Part shown: positions 1 to 10,300 of the stretch, one piece after another
Layout of the letters: the number at the start of each line of letters is the position of its first letter
Numbering within the stretch: the first letter of the stretch is position 1
DNA from: Pseudomonadota bacterium
Lineage (GTDB): Bacteria; Pseudomonadota; Gammaproteobacteria; Burkholderiales; Burkholderiaceae_E
Assembly (NCBI GenBank): GCA_023388075.1
Contig: JAEWGX010000127.1
Span: forward strand, 18,450-82,449
Direction of reading: 5' to 3'
Length of the DNA: 64,000 bases
The notes under the pieces: generated by a model
The model's input: the letters and a program-made list of their open reading frames with translations, nothing else
Told to the model about the DNA's origin: nothing
The model's database searches: none
Program-made: the position numbers and the translations under genes

Positions 1-2
1 TC

Positions 3-260
3 GGGCTGCCGCGCTCGCTGCCCTATTTCTTCGCGTCACTCAAGGTGGCGATCACCCTCGCCTTCGTCGGGACAACGGTTTCCGAGATGACCGCCTCCAA
101 CGAGGGCATCGGCTACCTGCTGATCTCGGCCGGCTCGGCCCTTCGCATGCCGCTCGCCTTCGCCGGACTGGTGGTGATCGCCGTGATGGCGATGGCCATG
201 TACGAGCTGTTCGCCTACCTGGAGAAGCACACCACCGGCTGGGCGCACCGGGGCTCGTAG
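3..260 (+). CDS. ABC transporter permease, C-terminal fragment
   Basis: Only the last 85 codons are present; the gene is cut by the left window edge and runs in the frame beginning at base 3. The fragment contains the end of a BPD_transp_1-type membrane domain: a segment matching the permease loop contacting the ATPase (FFASLKVAITLAF, then VGTTVSEM), followed by two hydrophobic stretches and a short charged tail ending TTGWAHRGS. The pattern is that of inner-membrane permeases of the nitrate/sulfonate/taurine (SsuC/TauC) ABC family. The substrate cannot be told from this piece, and the ATPase and receptor would lie to the left of the window. Confidence 0.8.
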   Translation, partial: GLPRSLPYFFASLKVAITLAFVGTTVSEMTASNEGIGYLLISAGSALRMPLAFAGLVVIAVMAMAMYELFAYLEKHTTGWAHRGS

Positions 261-289
261 CCCCCGCCGCGACCTTCCGCGACCTTCCT

Positions 290-898
290 TCAGGTTCCGG
301 GCAGGAAGGCGAGCCCGCTCGCGGCGATCGCGATGCCGGCGAGCCGCGCGCCGAGCGCCGCACTGCCCTCGCGTCCGAGCCGGCCGGCCGCCGCGCCCGC
401 CAGGTGCAGCAGGACCGTCGCCAGCAGGAATCCGGCGGCATAGGGGAAGGCACCGGCACCGGCCGGCAGCTCCGTGCCGTGCGCATGGCCGTGGAAGAGG
501 GCGAACACCGCGACCAAGCCCGCGGCGAGCCACGGCGCGGGCCGCAGGGCCGTTGCGATCGCGAGGCCGAGCACGAGCACAGACAGCGCGATCGCCGCCT
601 CCACCGCGTGGAGCCCGAGGCCGGCCATCGCGAGTACGGCGCCTGCGGCCATCCCCAGCGGAAACAACGCGAGCAGGCCGGCGATCGCCCGACCGCCGAT
701 CAGCGCGGCCCACAGGCCGACCGCCACCATGGCAAGCAGGTGATCCCAGCCCTGCAGCGGATGCACGAATCCGGCGCCGAAGCCGCTGCCGGAGATCGTG
801 CCGGTATGGGCCGCCGCCGGCACCGCGGCGCCGGCCAGCAGGATCGATACGACCGCCGCGACGGCGGCGTGGAGCGACAGGCGAAAGCGGATCTGCAT
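290..898 (-). CDS. HupE/UreJ family protein (putative nickel/cobalt permease)
   Basis: About 202 residues with an N-terminal signal-like hydrophobic segment ending near AAAHTG, followed by five to six membrane helices. Two family hallmarks are visible: HPLxGxDHLLAMxxVGLWAA near the mature N-terminus and HGHAHGTELP in the second half, whose histidines are thought to handle Ni2+ or Co2+. HupE/UreJ proteins act as secondary metal permeases in the inner membrane and usually sit in hydrogenase or urease clusters; neither is visible here. I chose the ATG at 898 (MQIRFRL) because it opens a normal signal sequence; a longer frame from 937 adds 13 unlikely residues. It is transcribed divergently from the AEC transporter gene. 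Confidence 0.85.
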   Translation of the reverse strand: MQIRFRLSLHAAVAAVVSILLAGAAVPAAAHTGTISGSGFGAGFVHPLQGWDHLLAMVAVGLWAALIGGRAIAGLLALFPLGMAAGAVLAMAGLGLHAVEAAIALSVLVLGLAIATALRPAPWLAAGLVAVFALFHGHAHGTELPAGAGAFPYAAGFLLATVLLHLAGAAAGRLGREGSAALGARLAGIAIAASGLAFLPGT

Positions 899-1070
899 CG
901 AGTCATCCGGTGATGAGCGCAGGGATGGAGCCGGCACGTGCGAGCAATCCTACCGCGGCCGTGACGGCGCGGCCACCGTGACCGGCTCCCGGATGCGGCG
1001 CGCACCACCGCGACGCATCGCCGCCCCCGCGTGGTGCGACGGCGTCTCGTCGCCGGCTACCATGCGGACG

Positions 1071-2006
1071 ATGTCGTTCGCCGCCGCCTTCGAACTGGCA
1101 CTTCCCCTCTACCTGCTCATCCTGGTCGGCTACCTGCTCGGCCGCCATGCCGGCTGGTCGCCTTCGATCGGCGAGGCACTGTCACGTTTCGTCTTCGTGG
1201 TGGGCATTCCCTCGATGCTGTTCGGGCTCACCAGCGAGCTGTCGCGGCTGCCGCCCATCGACGGCCGCGTGCTGGTCGCCTACTTCGGCGCCTGCCTCGC
1301 GGTCTTCGTGCTCGCGCGACTGACCGGCGCGCGCACCTTCGGCCAGGACGGCGTGGCGCAGTCGGTCTTCGCGATGGGCGCGATCTACGGCAACACGGTG
1401 ATGATCGGCCTGCCGGTCGCCCGCGCGGCGCTGGGCGAGGAGGCGGTGCCGTCGCTCGCGCTGATCCTGGTGACCAACTCGATCGTGCTCTGGACGGTGG
1501 CGACGACGTCGGTGGAGTGGGCCCGCGGCGGCAGCCCGAGTCCGCGGGCGATGCTGAGGACGCTGCGCAGCGTGCTCGCCAACCCCGTGGTGGCCTCCAT
1601 CCTCCTCGGCGCGGCCTGGAGCGCGACCGGGCTCGCGCTGCCCACGCCACTGCGCAGCACGCTGAACCTGCTCGCGCAGTCCGCGGTGCCGCTGGCCCTG
1701 GTCTCCGTGGGTTTCGGGCTCGCCGCCTACCGCATCCGCGAAGGCATCGCGGAAGCGTCAGTCATGACGGCCCTCAAGCTGATCGCCCTGCCGCTGGGCG
1801 CGTGGCTCATCGCCCGGGCGGTGGGACTCGGCGCGGTCGAGACCCAGGTCGTGGTGCTGCTCACGTCGGTCGCGACCGGGGTCAACGCCTACCTGATGGC
1901 ACGCGAGTTCCGCGCGCTGCAGGGCCCGGTGGGCACCGGGCTGATCCTCTCGCATCTCGTCTCCGCGGTAACCGTGCCACTGGTGCTGCGGCTGACCCAC
2001 GCCTGA
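1071..2006 (+). CDS. AEC family transporter (auxin efflux carrier fold)
   Basis: About 311 residues, almost entirely hydrophobic, with two groups of about five membrane helices. It carries the AEC-type signature around FAMGAIYGNTVMIGLPVA and a matching C-terminal crossover (TSVATGVNAYLMA). Members are inner-membrane carriers for organic anions such as malate or malonate; the bacterial substrates are mostly unknown. The in-frame ATG at 1062 (MRTMSF) is an equally possible start; no good ribosome binding site distinguishes them. The gene is followed after about 145 bp by the TRAP transporter operon, so both may serve uptake or efflux of carboxylates, but no direct link is shown. Confidence 0.85.
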   Translation: MSFAAAFELALPLYLLILVGYLLGRHAGWSPSIGEALSRFVFVVGIPSMLFGLTSELSRLPPIDGRVLVAYFGACLAVFVLARLTGARTFGQDGVAQSVFAMGAIYGNTVMIGLPVARAALGEEAVPSLALILVTNSIVLWTVATTSVEWARGGSPSPRAMLRTLRSVLANPVVASILLGAAWSATGLALPTPLRSTLNLLAQSAVPLALVSVGFGLAAYRIREGIAEASVMTALKLIALPLGAWLIARAVGLGAVETQVVVLLTSVATGVNAYLMAREFRALQGPVGTGLILSHLVSAVTVPLVLRLTHA

Positions 2007-2152
2007 GCGATCGTCCCGAACGAGCGCACGCCGGGACGTCGATGCGATCGTGCAGTACACTTCGGCCGGTCCGGCGGCTTGCGCGCCGCCCCGGAGATTC
2101 GCCCCCGACGGACAGGCACCAGCCGCCGTCCGCCACAGGAAAGGAGACAGTC

Positions 2153-3172
2153 ATGAAACTCATCGAATCGAAGCCCCGCCGCTTCCTCGCCGCCGCGATC
2201 GCCGCCTCGACCTTCGCCGCGATCGCGTTGCCTTCCGGCGCGTCGGCCGCGACGACGCTGCGCTTCGGCCATGCCAACAACAACGGCGAGATCGCCACCG
2301 ACCTGTTCCAGGAGTTCGCCGACAACGTCGGCAAGCGCACCAAGGGCGAGGTCAGGATCCGCATCTTTCCGGCCGAGCAGCTCGGCAAGGAGGGCGACCT
2401 GATCCAGCAGGTGAAGTCGGGCGCGCTGGACATCTCCGCGCCGTCCATGCCGTCGCTGTCCAGCCTGGTGCCGGCGCTCGAGATCGCAAGCGCGCCGTTT
2501 CTCTGGACCGACTGGGCTCAGGCGGAGAAGGTGATCCGCAGCCCCGCGTTCCAGCCGCAGTTCGACGAGCTGCGCGACAAGCACAACATCCTGATGCTGT
2601 CCAAGATCTGGTACTGGGGCTGGCGCAACCTCACCACCGGCCCGCGCGCGGTGACCAAGCCGGAGGATCTGGAAGGCCTGAAGATCCGCGTCCCGGAATC
2701 GCCGGTATGGGTGGAGATGATCCGGGCGATGGGCGGCGCGCCCACGCCGATTCCGTTCGGCGAGGTCTACACCGCGCTCCAGCAGAAGACGGTCGATGGC
2801 CAGGAGAACCCGATCCCCACGATCTACTCCCGCAAGTTCTACGAGGTGCAGGCCCATCTCTCGATGACCCGCCACATGCTCCAGAACAACACGATGATCA
2901 TCAACCAGCGCTCGTTCGAGAAGCTCTCGCCCGAGTTCCAGAAGGTGCTGATGGAGGAGGCCGCGGCCGCGTCGGCGAAGAACTCGAAGCTGCAGCAGGA
3001 GCGCGAGACCAGCATGCTGGAAGAGATCCGCAAGAGCGGCAGGACCGCCATCGTCGATCAGCCGGACCGCGCCGCCTTCGCCGCCAAGATGGCGCCGGCG
3101 CTGAAGAACCTGGAGGCCCGCTGGGGCGCCGAGAACCTGAAGCGCGTCCGCGCCGCGGTCGACGCCAAGTAG
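2153..3172 (+). CDS. TRAP transporter solute-binding protein (DctP family)
   Basis: 339 residues. A Sec signal peptide (KPRRFLAAAIAASTFAAIA, cleavage after SGASA) precedes a periplasmic DctP-type binding protein. Family features include the LRFGHANNN start of the mature protein, the EGLKIRVPES stretch with the arginine that usually salt-bridges the ligand carboxylate, and PIPFGEVYTALQQKTVDGQENP. It delivers a carboxylate-containing ligand to the DctQM permease encoded directly downstream. The start is well supported by AAGGAG at 2141-2146, six bases before the ATG. First gene of a three-gene operon. Confidence 0.93.
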   Translation: MKLIESKPRRFLAAAIAASTFAAIALPSGASAATTLRFGHANNNGEIATDLFQEFADNVGKRTKGEVRIRIFPAEQLGKEGDLIQQVKSGALDISAPSMPSLSSLVPALEIASAPFLWTDWAQAEKVIRSPAFQPQFDELRDKHNILMLSKIWYWGWRNLTTGPRAVTKPEDLEGLKIRVPESPVWVEMIRAMGGAPTPIPFGEVYTALQQKTVDGQENPIPTIYSRKFYEVQAHLSMTRHMLQNNTMIINQRSFEKLSPEFQKVLMEEAAAASAKNSKLQQERETSMLEEIRKSGRTAIVDQPDRAAFAAKMAPALKNLEARWGAENLKRVRAAVDAK

Positions 3173-3179
3173 CCGGGCC

Positions 3180-3713
3180 GTGGCCGGACCGAAGGCGGCC
3201 TTGCGCCGCCTCGATGACCTGCTTTCGCGGGTCGAGGATGTGTTCATCATCGTGGCCCACGGCATCGTCGCGACCCTGGTGCTGCTCGCGGTGATCCTGC
3301 GCTACGTCTTCAACAGCCCGATCACCTGGGGCGAGGAGCTGGTGATCGGGCTGTTCACCTGGATGGTCTTCGTGGGTGCCGCGGCGGCCATCCGCTCGCA
3401 CATGCACATCCGCATCGACGTCATGGGCAGCATCCTCGCCCATCCGCGCATGCAATGGCTGAACGTGCTCACCCTGCTGGTCGGCATCACGATCATCGGG
3501 ACCATGCTCTGGGCCTGCCACGAGTACGTGCAGCAGGAGCTCGTGGTGGAGTCGCCGATGCTCGGGGTCTCCAAGGCGTGGTTCGCGGCCGCGATGCCGA
3601 CCGGCCTGACGCTGATGCTGGTGCACGTCCTGCGCGGCTGGATGGACCATGGCGCGGCGCCGGTGTTCCGCGGCGAGACCGAGACGCTGGTCGCGACCGA
3701 AGAAGCGCGATGA
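3180..3713 (+). CDS. TRAP transporter small permease (DctQ family)
   Basis: 177 residues with four hydrophobic segments, the DctQ topology. Recognisable elements are the RYVFNSPITWGEELV stretch and FTWMVFVGAAAAIRSHMHIRID, typical of the small membrane subunit. It forms the inner-membrane TRAP complex with the large permease. The GTG start lies seven bases after the receptor stop codon, and its stop overlaps the ATG of the large subunit (ATGA at 3710-3713), pointing to translational coupling. Confidence 0.92.
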   Translation: MAGPKAALRRLDDLLSRVEDVFIIVAHGIVATLVLLAVILRYVFNSPITWGEELVIGLFTWMVFVGAAAAIRSHMHIRIDVMGSILAHPRMQWLNVLTLLVGITIIGTMLWACHEYVQQELVVESPMLGVSKAWFAAAMPTGLTLMLVHVLRGWMDHGAAPVFRGETETLVATEEAR

Positions 3714-4978
3714 TCCTGCTGCTCGTCGCCTTCGCCATCCTGCTGGTGATCGGGCTGCCGATCGCGCTCGCCATGCTGGGGGCCTCGCTCCTGGTCATCC
3801 TGACCGAAGGCATTCCCCTGTCGGTCGTGGCGCAGCGCGTGGTCACCGGGGTCCAGTCGTTCCCGCTGCTCGCCATCCCGCTCTTCACGCTGGCGGGTTC
3901 GCTGATGAACGACTCCGGCATCAGCGAGCGCCTTTTCGCCTTCACCCGCGCGTTCGTCGGCCACATCCGCGGGGGGATGGCGCATACCGCCATCGTCGGC
4001 AACGTGTTCCTCTCGGGAATCTCCGGCTCCTCGGTGGCGGACTGCGCCGCGACCTCGCGGGTCTTCGTGCCGCAGCTCTCCCGTGCCGGCTACAGCCCGG
4101 GCTTCGCCGCCGCGCTCTGCGCCTCCTGCGCCACCCTGGGACCGATCATTCCGCCGTCCATCCTGATGGTGATCTACGCCTGGCAGGCCAACATCTCGCT
4201 GGGCGACCTGTTCTGGGCCGGCATCCTGCCCGGACTGGTCATGGCGCTCGCGATGCTGCTGCTGACCGCCTGGATCGCCCGCCGCCGCAACTTCCCGAAA
4301 GACCAGGACTTCGCCTGGGGACAGTTGTGGAAGGCGTTCCGGGGCGCGGCGTGGGCGCTGATGATGCCGGTGCTGATCCTCGTCGGCTTTCGCATGGGCG
4401 TGTTCACCGCCACCGAGATCGCGGGCGTCGCGGCGGCGTACTCGCTGCTCGTCGGCCTCTTCGTCTACCGAACCCTGCGCTGGTCACAGCTTCCGGCCAT
4501 CCTGCTCACCACCGCCAAGGAGACCGCGGTGATCCTGCTGATCGTGGCGGCGGCCTCGCCCTTCAGCTGGATCCTCGGCATCGAGGAAGCGCCCCAGCTC
4601 ATCTCGGATGCCCTCACCGGTGCGACCGACAACCCCCTGATGGTCCTGGTCCTTCTCAACGTGGTGCTCCTGGTGCTGGGGTGCTTCATGGAGACGCTGG
4701 CGATCATGATCATCCTGGTGCCGATCCTGATACCGGTGCTGAACCAGTACGGCATCGACCTCACCCACTTCGGCATCATCCTGCTGGTCAATCTCACGAT
4801 CGGCCAGCTCACGCCGCCGGTAGGCGTGCTGCTCTTCGTGGCGAGCTCGGTGGGCAAGGTGCGGCTCGGCCTGCTGATCCGCGAAGTCTGGCCCTACGTC
4901 GTGGCGCTGCTGGTCGCGTTGCTGCTCATCACCTATACGCCGTCCCTGTCGCTCTGGCTGCCGCACGCGCTGAAATAG
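3710..4978 (+). CDS. TRAP transporter large permease (DctM family)
   Basis: 422 residues, about 12 membrane helices, the ion-coupled transport subunit of the TRAP system. Features include the FTLAGSLMNDSGISERL segment, the SGSSVADCAATSR stretch and CATLGPIIPPSILMVIYAW, all characteristic of DctM proteins, plus the C-terminal LTPPVGVLLFV motif. The ATG overlaps the DctQ stop by four bases, so the receptor, small and large subunits form one operon. The substrate is not evident from neighbours; gdhA downstream is preceded by a 172-bp gap and probably has its own promoter. Confidence 0.93.
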   Translation: MILLLVAFAILLVIGLPIALAMLGASLLVILTEGIPLSVVAQRVVTGVQSFPLLAIPLFTLAGSLMNDSGISERLFAFTRAFVGHIRGGMAHTAIVGNVFLSGISGSSVADCAATSRVFVPQLSRAGYSPGFAAALCASCATLGPIIPPSILMVIYAWQANISLGDLFWAGILPGLVMALAMLLLTAWIARRRNFPKDQDFAWGQLWKAFRGAAWALMMPVLILVGFRMGVFTATEIAGVAAAYSLLVGLFVYRTLRWSQLPAILLTTAKETAVILLIVAAASPFSWILGIEEAPQLISDALTGATDNPLMVLVLLNVVLLVLGCFMETLAIMIILVPILIPVLNQYGIDLTHFGIILLVNLTIGQLTPPVGVLLFVASSVGKVRLGLLIREVWPYVVALLVALLLITYTPSLSLWLPHALK

Positions 4979-5150
4979 CTCGCGGGGAGCGCGGCTTCGA
5001 TCGGTCCACCCTGGCACCCGGCAGGGGGGCGCGCGCCGTCGGTGGGCTGAATCCATCTCCGGTGCGGCACCGGGGTTCCCGCCGCCGCCGCGTTTATGTT
5101 GCAGAATCCACCTCTTGGCAGCAATGTCGCACAGACGGGGCCCCCTTTCG

Positions 5151-6494
5151 ATGAAGTACCAGTCGCTGGAATCCTTCCTGGGCCAGGTGGCCGACCGCAA
5201 TCCCGGTCAGCCGGAGTATCTGCAGGCCGTCACCGAGGTGATGTCGAGCCTGTGGGACTGGATCGCCCAACACCCGCAATACGCCGAGCACGGGCTCCTG
5301 GACCGCCTGGTGGAGCCCGAGCGCGTGATCATCTTCCGGGTGCCCTGGGTGGACGACAAGGGCGAAGTCCAGGTCAACCGGGGTTACCGGATCCAGCACA
5401 ACTCGGCGATCGGGCCCTACAAGGGCGGGCTTCGCTTCCATCCGTCGGTGAACCTGTCGATCCTGAAGTTCCTCGCCTTCGAGCAGACCTTCAAGAACGC
5501 GCTCACCACCCTGCCGATGGGCGGCGGCAAGGGCGGCTCGGACTTCGACCCGAAGGGACGCAGCACCGGTGAGGTGATGCGCTTCTGCCAGGCCTTCGCG
5601 GCGGGCCTCTTCCACCACGTCGGCTCCGAGACGGACGTCCCTGCCGGCGACATCGGGGTGGGTGCGCGCGAGATCGGCTTCATGACCGGGATGACGAAGA
5701 AGCTGTCCAATCGCTCGGATTGCGTCTTCACCGGCAAGGGCCTGTCCTACGGCGGCTCGCTGATCCGGCCGGAGGCTACCGGCTACGGCACCGTCTACTT
5801 CGCCGAGGAGATGCTGATCCAGACCGGCAGGTCGCTGCAGGGCCTGCGCGTAAGCGTCTCGGGGTCCGGCAACGTCGCGCAGTACGCGGTGGAGAAGGCG
5901 ATGTCGCTCGGCGCGACGGTGGTCAGCGTATCGGATTCCAGCGGCACGGTGCTGGACGAGGACGGCTTCACGCCGGCCAAGCTGGCCGAGCTCATGGACA
6001 TCAAGAACCGCAACTACGGTCGGGTCGACGAGTGCGCGAAGCGCATCGGCGCGGAGTTCCTGCCCGGCAAGACGCCCTGGCACATCCCGGTGGATGTCGC
6101 TCTTCCGTGCGCCACCCAGAACGAGCTCACCGCGAAGGATGCCCGCACCCTGGTGGACAACGGCGTGGTCTGCGTGGCGGAGGGCGCCAACATGCCGTCG
6201 ACCTTCGACGCGATCCGGATCTTCGAGGAAGCGCGCGTGCTGTTCGCGCCCGGCAAGGCGAGCAATGCCGGCGGCGTCGCCACCTCGGGCCTGGAGATGA
6301 GCCAGAACGCGATGCGGCTCACCTGGCCGCGCGAGGAAGTGGACGCGCGCCTGCTCACCATCATGCGCAGCATCCACCAGTCCTGCATGCGGTACGGCCG
6401 CCGCAAGGACGGCAGCGTCAGCTACGTGGACGGTGCGAACGTGGCCGGCTTCGTCAAGGTGGCCGACGCGATGCTGGCGCAGGGCGTGATCTGA
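5151..6494 (+). CDS. gdhA: NADP-type glutamate dehydrogenase
   Basis: 447 residues, the same length as the Escherichia coli enzyme, and alignable to it from end to end from memory. It reversibly aminates 2-oxoglutarate to glutamate with NAD(P)H, a cytosolic ammonia-assimilation step. The substrate-binding and catalytic block GPYKGGLRFHPSVN and LPMGGGKGGSDFDPKG are intact, as is the nucleotide-binding VSVSGSGNVAQYA glycine-rich loop and the C-terminal NVAGFVKVADAMLAQG. The ATG at 5151 gives the family's usual N-terminus (MKYQSLESFL); an upstream in-frame start would add 12 residues. Hexameric small-subunit class. It ends convergently with the SDR gene. Confidence 0.96.
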   Translation: MKYQSLESFLGQVADRNPGQPEYLQAVTEVMSSLWDWIAQHPQYAEHGLLDRLVEPERVIIFRVPWVDDKGEVQVNRGYRIQHNSAIGPYKGGLRFHPSVNLSILKFLAFEQTFKNALTTLPMGGGKGGSDFDPKGRSTGEVMRFCQAFAAGLFHHVGSETDVPAGDIGVGAREIGFMTGMTKKLSNRSDCVFTGKGLSYGGSLIRPEATGYGTVYFAEEMLIQTGRSLQGLRVSVSGSGNVAQYAVEKAMSLGATVVSVSDSSGTVLDEDGFTPAKLAELMDIKNRNYGRVDECAKRIGAEFLPGKTPWHIPVDVALPCATQNELTAKDARTLVDNGVVCVAEGANMPSTFDAIRIFEEARVLFAPGKASNAGGVATSGLEMSQNAMRLTWPREEVDARLLTIMRSIHQSCMRYGRRKDGSVSYVDGANVAGFVKVADAMLAQGVI

Positions 6495-6518
6495 GCGACC
6501 GCGCCGGAAGGCAGCCCC

Positions 6519-7295
6519 CTAGTCTTCGCGCCGGATGATCCCGCCGGCGAGAAAGCCGCCGTCCACCGCGACCGTCTCGCCGGTCACGTAGCTGGATTGC
6601 TCGGGGTCCAGCAGGAAGTTGACGACGCCGGCGACCTCGTCCGGGGTGCCGTAGCGCGCCATCGGCACGTGGCCGTTCCACTGGGCGCGCATCTCCGGGG
6701 TGTGGAAGCGCGCCGTGAGTGCCGTCTCCACCGGTCCCGGCGCCACCGCGTTGACCCGGATGCCGGCTTCGGCGAGTTCCACCGCCATCACCTTGGTGAG
6801 CGTGACGATGGCGCCCTTGGATGCGCCGTAGGCGGCGCGGCCGACATTGCCCACCACGCCGGACACCGACGCGATGTTCACGATGGAGCCGAGCCGGCGC
6901 ATGCGCATTCGCCGCACCGCGGCCTGGGACACCAGGAAGGTCCCGACCACGTTCACCTCCAGGATGTCGCGGAAGACCTGCGCGGTGTGGTCCAGGAAAT
7001 CGACGTCGCGGGCGATGCCGGCGCAGTTGACCACGCCGGCCAGGGGAGCGAAGGAGGATTCGATGCGCGACATCACGCCCTCGACCGCCGCCTCGTCGCA
7101 GACGTCGACCACCGCGGTCATCAGCTCGGCGTCGTCGAGCCCGACATAGGCGCGGGCGAGCGCTTCTTCGTCGCGATCCGCGGCGACCACGCGCCAGCCG
7201 GTGCGCAGCAGGCGGTCCACGCAGCCCTTGCCGATGCCCGAGGCGGCGCCGGTCACGATGACCGACGTGTCACGTGTGATCTTCGCTGGCTCCAT
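6519..7295 (-). CDS. SDR family oxidoreductase
   Basis: About 258 residues of the classical short-chain dehydrogenase/reductase type. The cofactor loop TGAASGIGKG, the NCAG motif, the catalytic serine in NIASVSG and the YGASK active-site motif are all visible, together with the C-terminal VTGETVAVDGGF typical of FabG-like enzymes. It would reduce or oxidise a small alcohol or keto substrate with NAD(P)H. It lies 29 bp behind the RND pump gene on the same strand and could be the last gene of the tetR-adaptor-pump operon, although an SDR is not a usual pump component. A longer start at 7328 would abut the pump stop codon exactly. Confidence 0.88.
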   Translation of the reverse strand: MEPAKITRDTSVIVTGAASGIGKGCVDRLLRTGWRVVAADRDEEALARAYVGLDDAELMTAVVDVCDEAAVEGVMSRIESSFAPLAGVVNCAGIARDVDFLDHTAQVFRDILEVNVVGTFLVSQAAVRRMRMRRLGSIVNIASVSGVVGNVGRAAYGASKGAIVTLTKVMAVELAEAGIRVNAVAPGPVETALTARFHTPEMRAQWNGHVPMARYGTPDEVAGVVNFLLDPEQSSYVTGETVAVDGGFLAGGIIRRED

Positions 7296-7324
7296 GTCGG
7301 CATTCCCGGCACACCGCGAAAGCT

Positions 7325-10300
7325 TCAATGCGCAATCATGCCATGCGAACCGGAGGCCTGTCCCCCCCGCTGGAGCAGCCGCCGGGCAAGCACGATCAGG
7401 TCGTCGATGAAGGTGAAGACGACTGGGATGATGAGCAGGCTCAGGAAGGTGGACGTGACCAGCCCGCCGATCACCGCCATCGCCATCGGCGAACGGAAGC
7501 TCGGATCCACGCCCAGCCCCAGCGCGATCGGCAGCATGCCCGCACCCATGGCGATGGTCGTCATGATGATCGGGCGGGCACGCTTGTGGCAGGCATCCAG
7601 CAGCGCGGCGGTTCGGTCCATGCCATGGTCGCGACGCGCGACGATCGCGTACTCGACCAGCAGGATCGAGTTCTTGGTGGCCACCCCCATCAGCATGATC
7701 AGGCCGATCAGCGACGGCATCGAAAATCCCTTGCCGGTGAGCAGCAGCGCGACGAAGGCGCCCCCGATCGACAGCGGCAGCGCGGCGAGGATGGTCACCG
7801 GCTGCATGAAGTCCTTGAAGAGCAGCACCAGAACGGTGTAGATGCAGGCGACGCCGATCAGCATCGCGAGCCCGAAGCTCTCGAAGAGCTCGCGCATGCC
7901 CTCGACATCGCCGAGCTCGGCCCGCTTCACGCCGGGCGGCAGGTTGGCGAGCGTCGGCAGGCGATCCACCTTCGAGAGCACGTCGCCGAGCGCCTGGCCG
8001 TTCAGCTCGACCTCGAGCAGCACGTTGCGGCTGCGGTCGTAGCGATCGATCTGCGCGGGACCGGCGTCGACCTCGAGGCTCGCGACGTTGGCGAGCGGTA
8101 CGTTGCCGCCGTTGCCGGGAACCTTCAGGCGTTCCAGCAGGGTCAGGTCGTCGCGGGCCTGCTCCGGCAGGCGCACCACGATCGGCACCTGGCGCTGCGC
8201 GAGATTGAGCTTCGCGAGGCTCTGCTCGTAGTCGCCGGCGGTCGCCACCCGCAGCGTCTCGGCGATCGCCTCGGAGGTCACGCCCAGGTCCGCCGCGCGG
8301 GCGACATCGGGCCGCACCACCAGCTCGGGCCGGGTGAGCGCCGCGCTCGAGGTGACATTGCCCAGGCCCTCGATGCCGCGGATCTCACGCACGACCGCGC
8401 GGCTGGTTTCGGCGAGCGCCTGGCCATCGTCTCCGGTCAGGGCGACGATCAGCTTCTCGCCGGCGCCCCCGAAGCCGACGGTGGTGCGAATGCCGGCCAC
8501 GGTGGCGACCGCGGCGCGGAGCCGGTCCTCGATCTGCTGCTTGGTGCTGTCCCGGCCCTTGCGCGGCGAGAGGTTGAGGAGCAGCGTCGCCTTGCGGGCC
8601 TCCGGCGCGCCACCGATCGCGAACGGATCGCTGCCGGTCGCGCCGCCGCCGATCGCGGTGTAAACCTGGTGCACGTCGGGATCGGCCTTCAGCTTCACGC
8701 GCACCTGCTCGGCCACGTCGTAGGTCTGCGCGAACGTGCTGCCCGGCGGCAGCTCCACCGTCACCTGCGTCTGCGCGAGGTCGTCCGGGGGGATGAAGCC
8801 GGTGGGCAACAGCGGGATCAGCAGGAGCGACGCGACGAAGAAGGCCGCGGCGGCGAGCGAGGTCAGGAAACGGTGGCGCAGGCACCAGCCAACCCAGCGC
8901 AGGTAGCGGGTCATGAGCCAGCCGTCGCGCGGCGCCTCGGTGGCCGGCCGCAGCAGGTACGCGGCCATCATCGGCGTGAGCAGCCGCGCGACCAGGAGCG
9001 ACGCGAACACCGCGATCGCGGCGGTCCAGCCGAACTGCTTGAAGAACATGCCGGCCACGCCGGTCATGAAGGCCGTCGGCAGGAACACCGCGACCAGCGT
9101 CGCGGTGGTCGCGACCACCGCCAGGCCGATCTCCTCCACCGCCTCCATCGCGGCTTCCTTCGGCGTCTTGCCCATCCCGAGGTGGCGCACGATGTTCTCG
9201 ATCTCGACGATGGCATCGTCCACCAGGATGCCGACGACCAGCGACATCGCGAGCAGCGTCACCACGTTGATCGTGAACCCCATGAAGTACATCGCGGCGA
9301 AGGTGGGGATGATCGACAACGGCAGCGCCGTGGCCGCGACGAACGTGGCGCGCCAGTCGCGCAGAAACAGGAAGACGACGATGACCGCGAGCACCGCGCC
9401 CTCGAACAGCAGGTTGAGCGAGCCGACGTAGCTGCTCTCCACCGGCTCGACGAAGTTGAACGCCTCGGTGATCTCGATATCGGGATGCTCGGCCTTCAGC
9501 TCGCGCAGGCGATCGCGCACGCCCTCGGCCACCGAGACCTCGCTCGCGCCGCGGCTGCGGCTGATCTCGAAGCCCACCACCTGCTCGCCGTCGAGCAGCG
9601 CGGCGCTGCGCCGCTCGGCGATGGTATCGGTCACCGTCGCGACCTCGTCGAGACGCACGTGGCGGCCGTCGAGCAGCGGGATATCCAGCCGCGCGAGCTC
9701 GGCGGCGGTGGCCACCGTGCCGATCGTGCGGATCGCCTGCTCGCGCCCGCCGATGGTGGCACGCCCGCCGGAGGATTCCTGCTGGACCTGGCGCACCCGG
9801 CGCGAGATCTCCGCCGCGGTGACGTCGAGCGCCTGCATCAGCGCCGGATCGAGCTCCACCCGGACCTCACGGGTGACACCCCCCACGCGGGCGACCTTGC
9901 CGACGCCCGGCACGGTGAGCAACGCCCGTGTCACCTCGTTGTCCACGAACCAGGAAAGCGCTTCCTCGTCCATGCGGCCGCTCGCGATCGAGTAGGTGAG
10001 CACCGGCGTGCCGGAGATCTCGAGCTTGCTCACGATCGGGTCACGCAGCGCCTGCGGCAGGTCCGCGCGGATCCGGCTCACCGCGTCGCGGACGTCGTCC
10101 ACCGCCTGCGAGACATCTTTCTCCAGGCGGAACTCCGCCGTCACCGCGACCGAGCCATCCTGGATCTTGCCGTAGATGTGCTTGATGCCGGGGATCGTCG
10201 CGATCGAGTTCTCGATCTTGCGCGCCACCTCCGTCTCGAGCTGCGCCGGCGCGGCGCCCGGCAGCGCCGCGGTCACGATGACCGTCGGCAGGTCGATGTC

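Noticed and set aside
33..2006. Linking the HupE/UreJ and AEC genes to a nickel enzyme cluster
   Set aside because: No urease, hydrogenase or metal regulator gene is present in the window.
2033..2061. Promoter-like TACACT upstream of the TRAP receptor gene
   Set aside because: No acceptable -35 sequence at the right distance.
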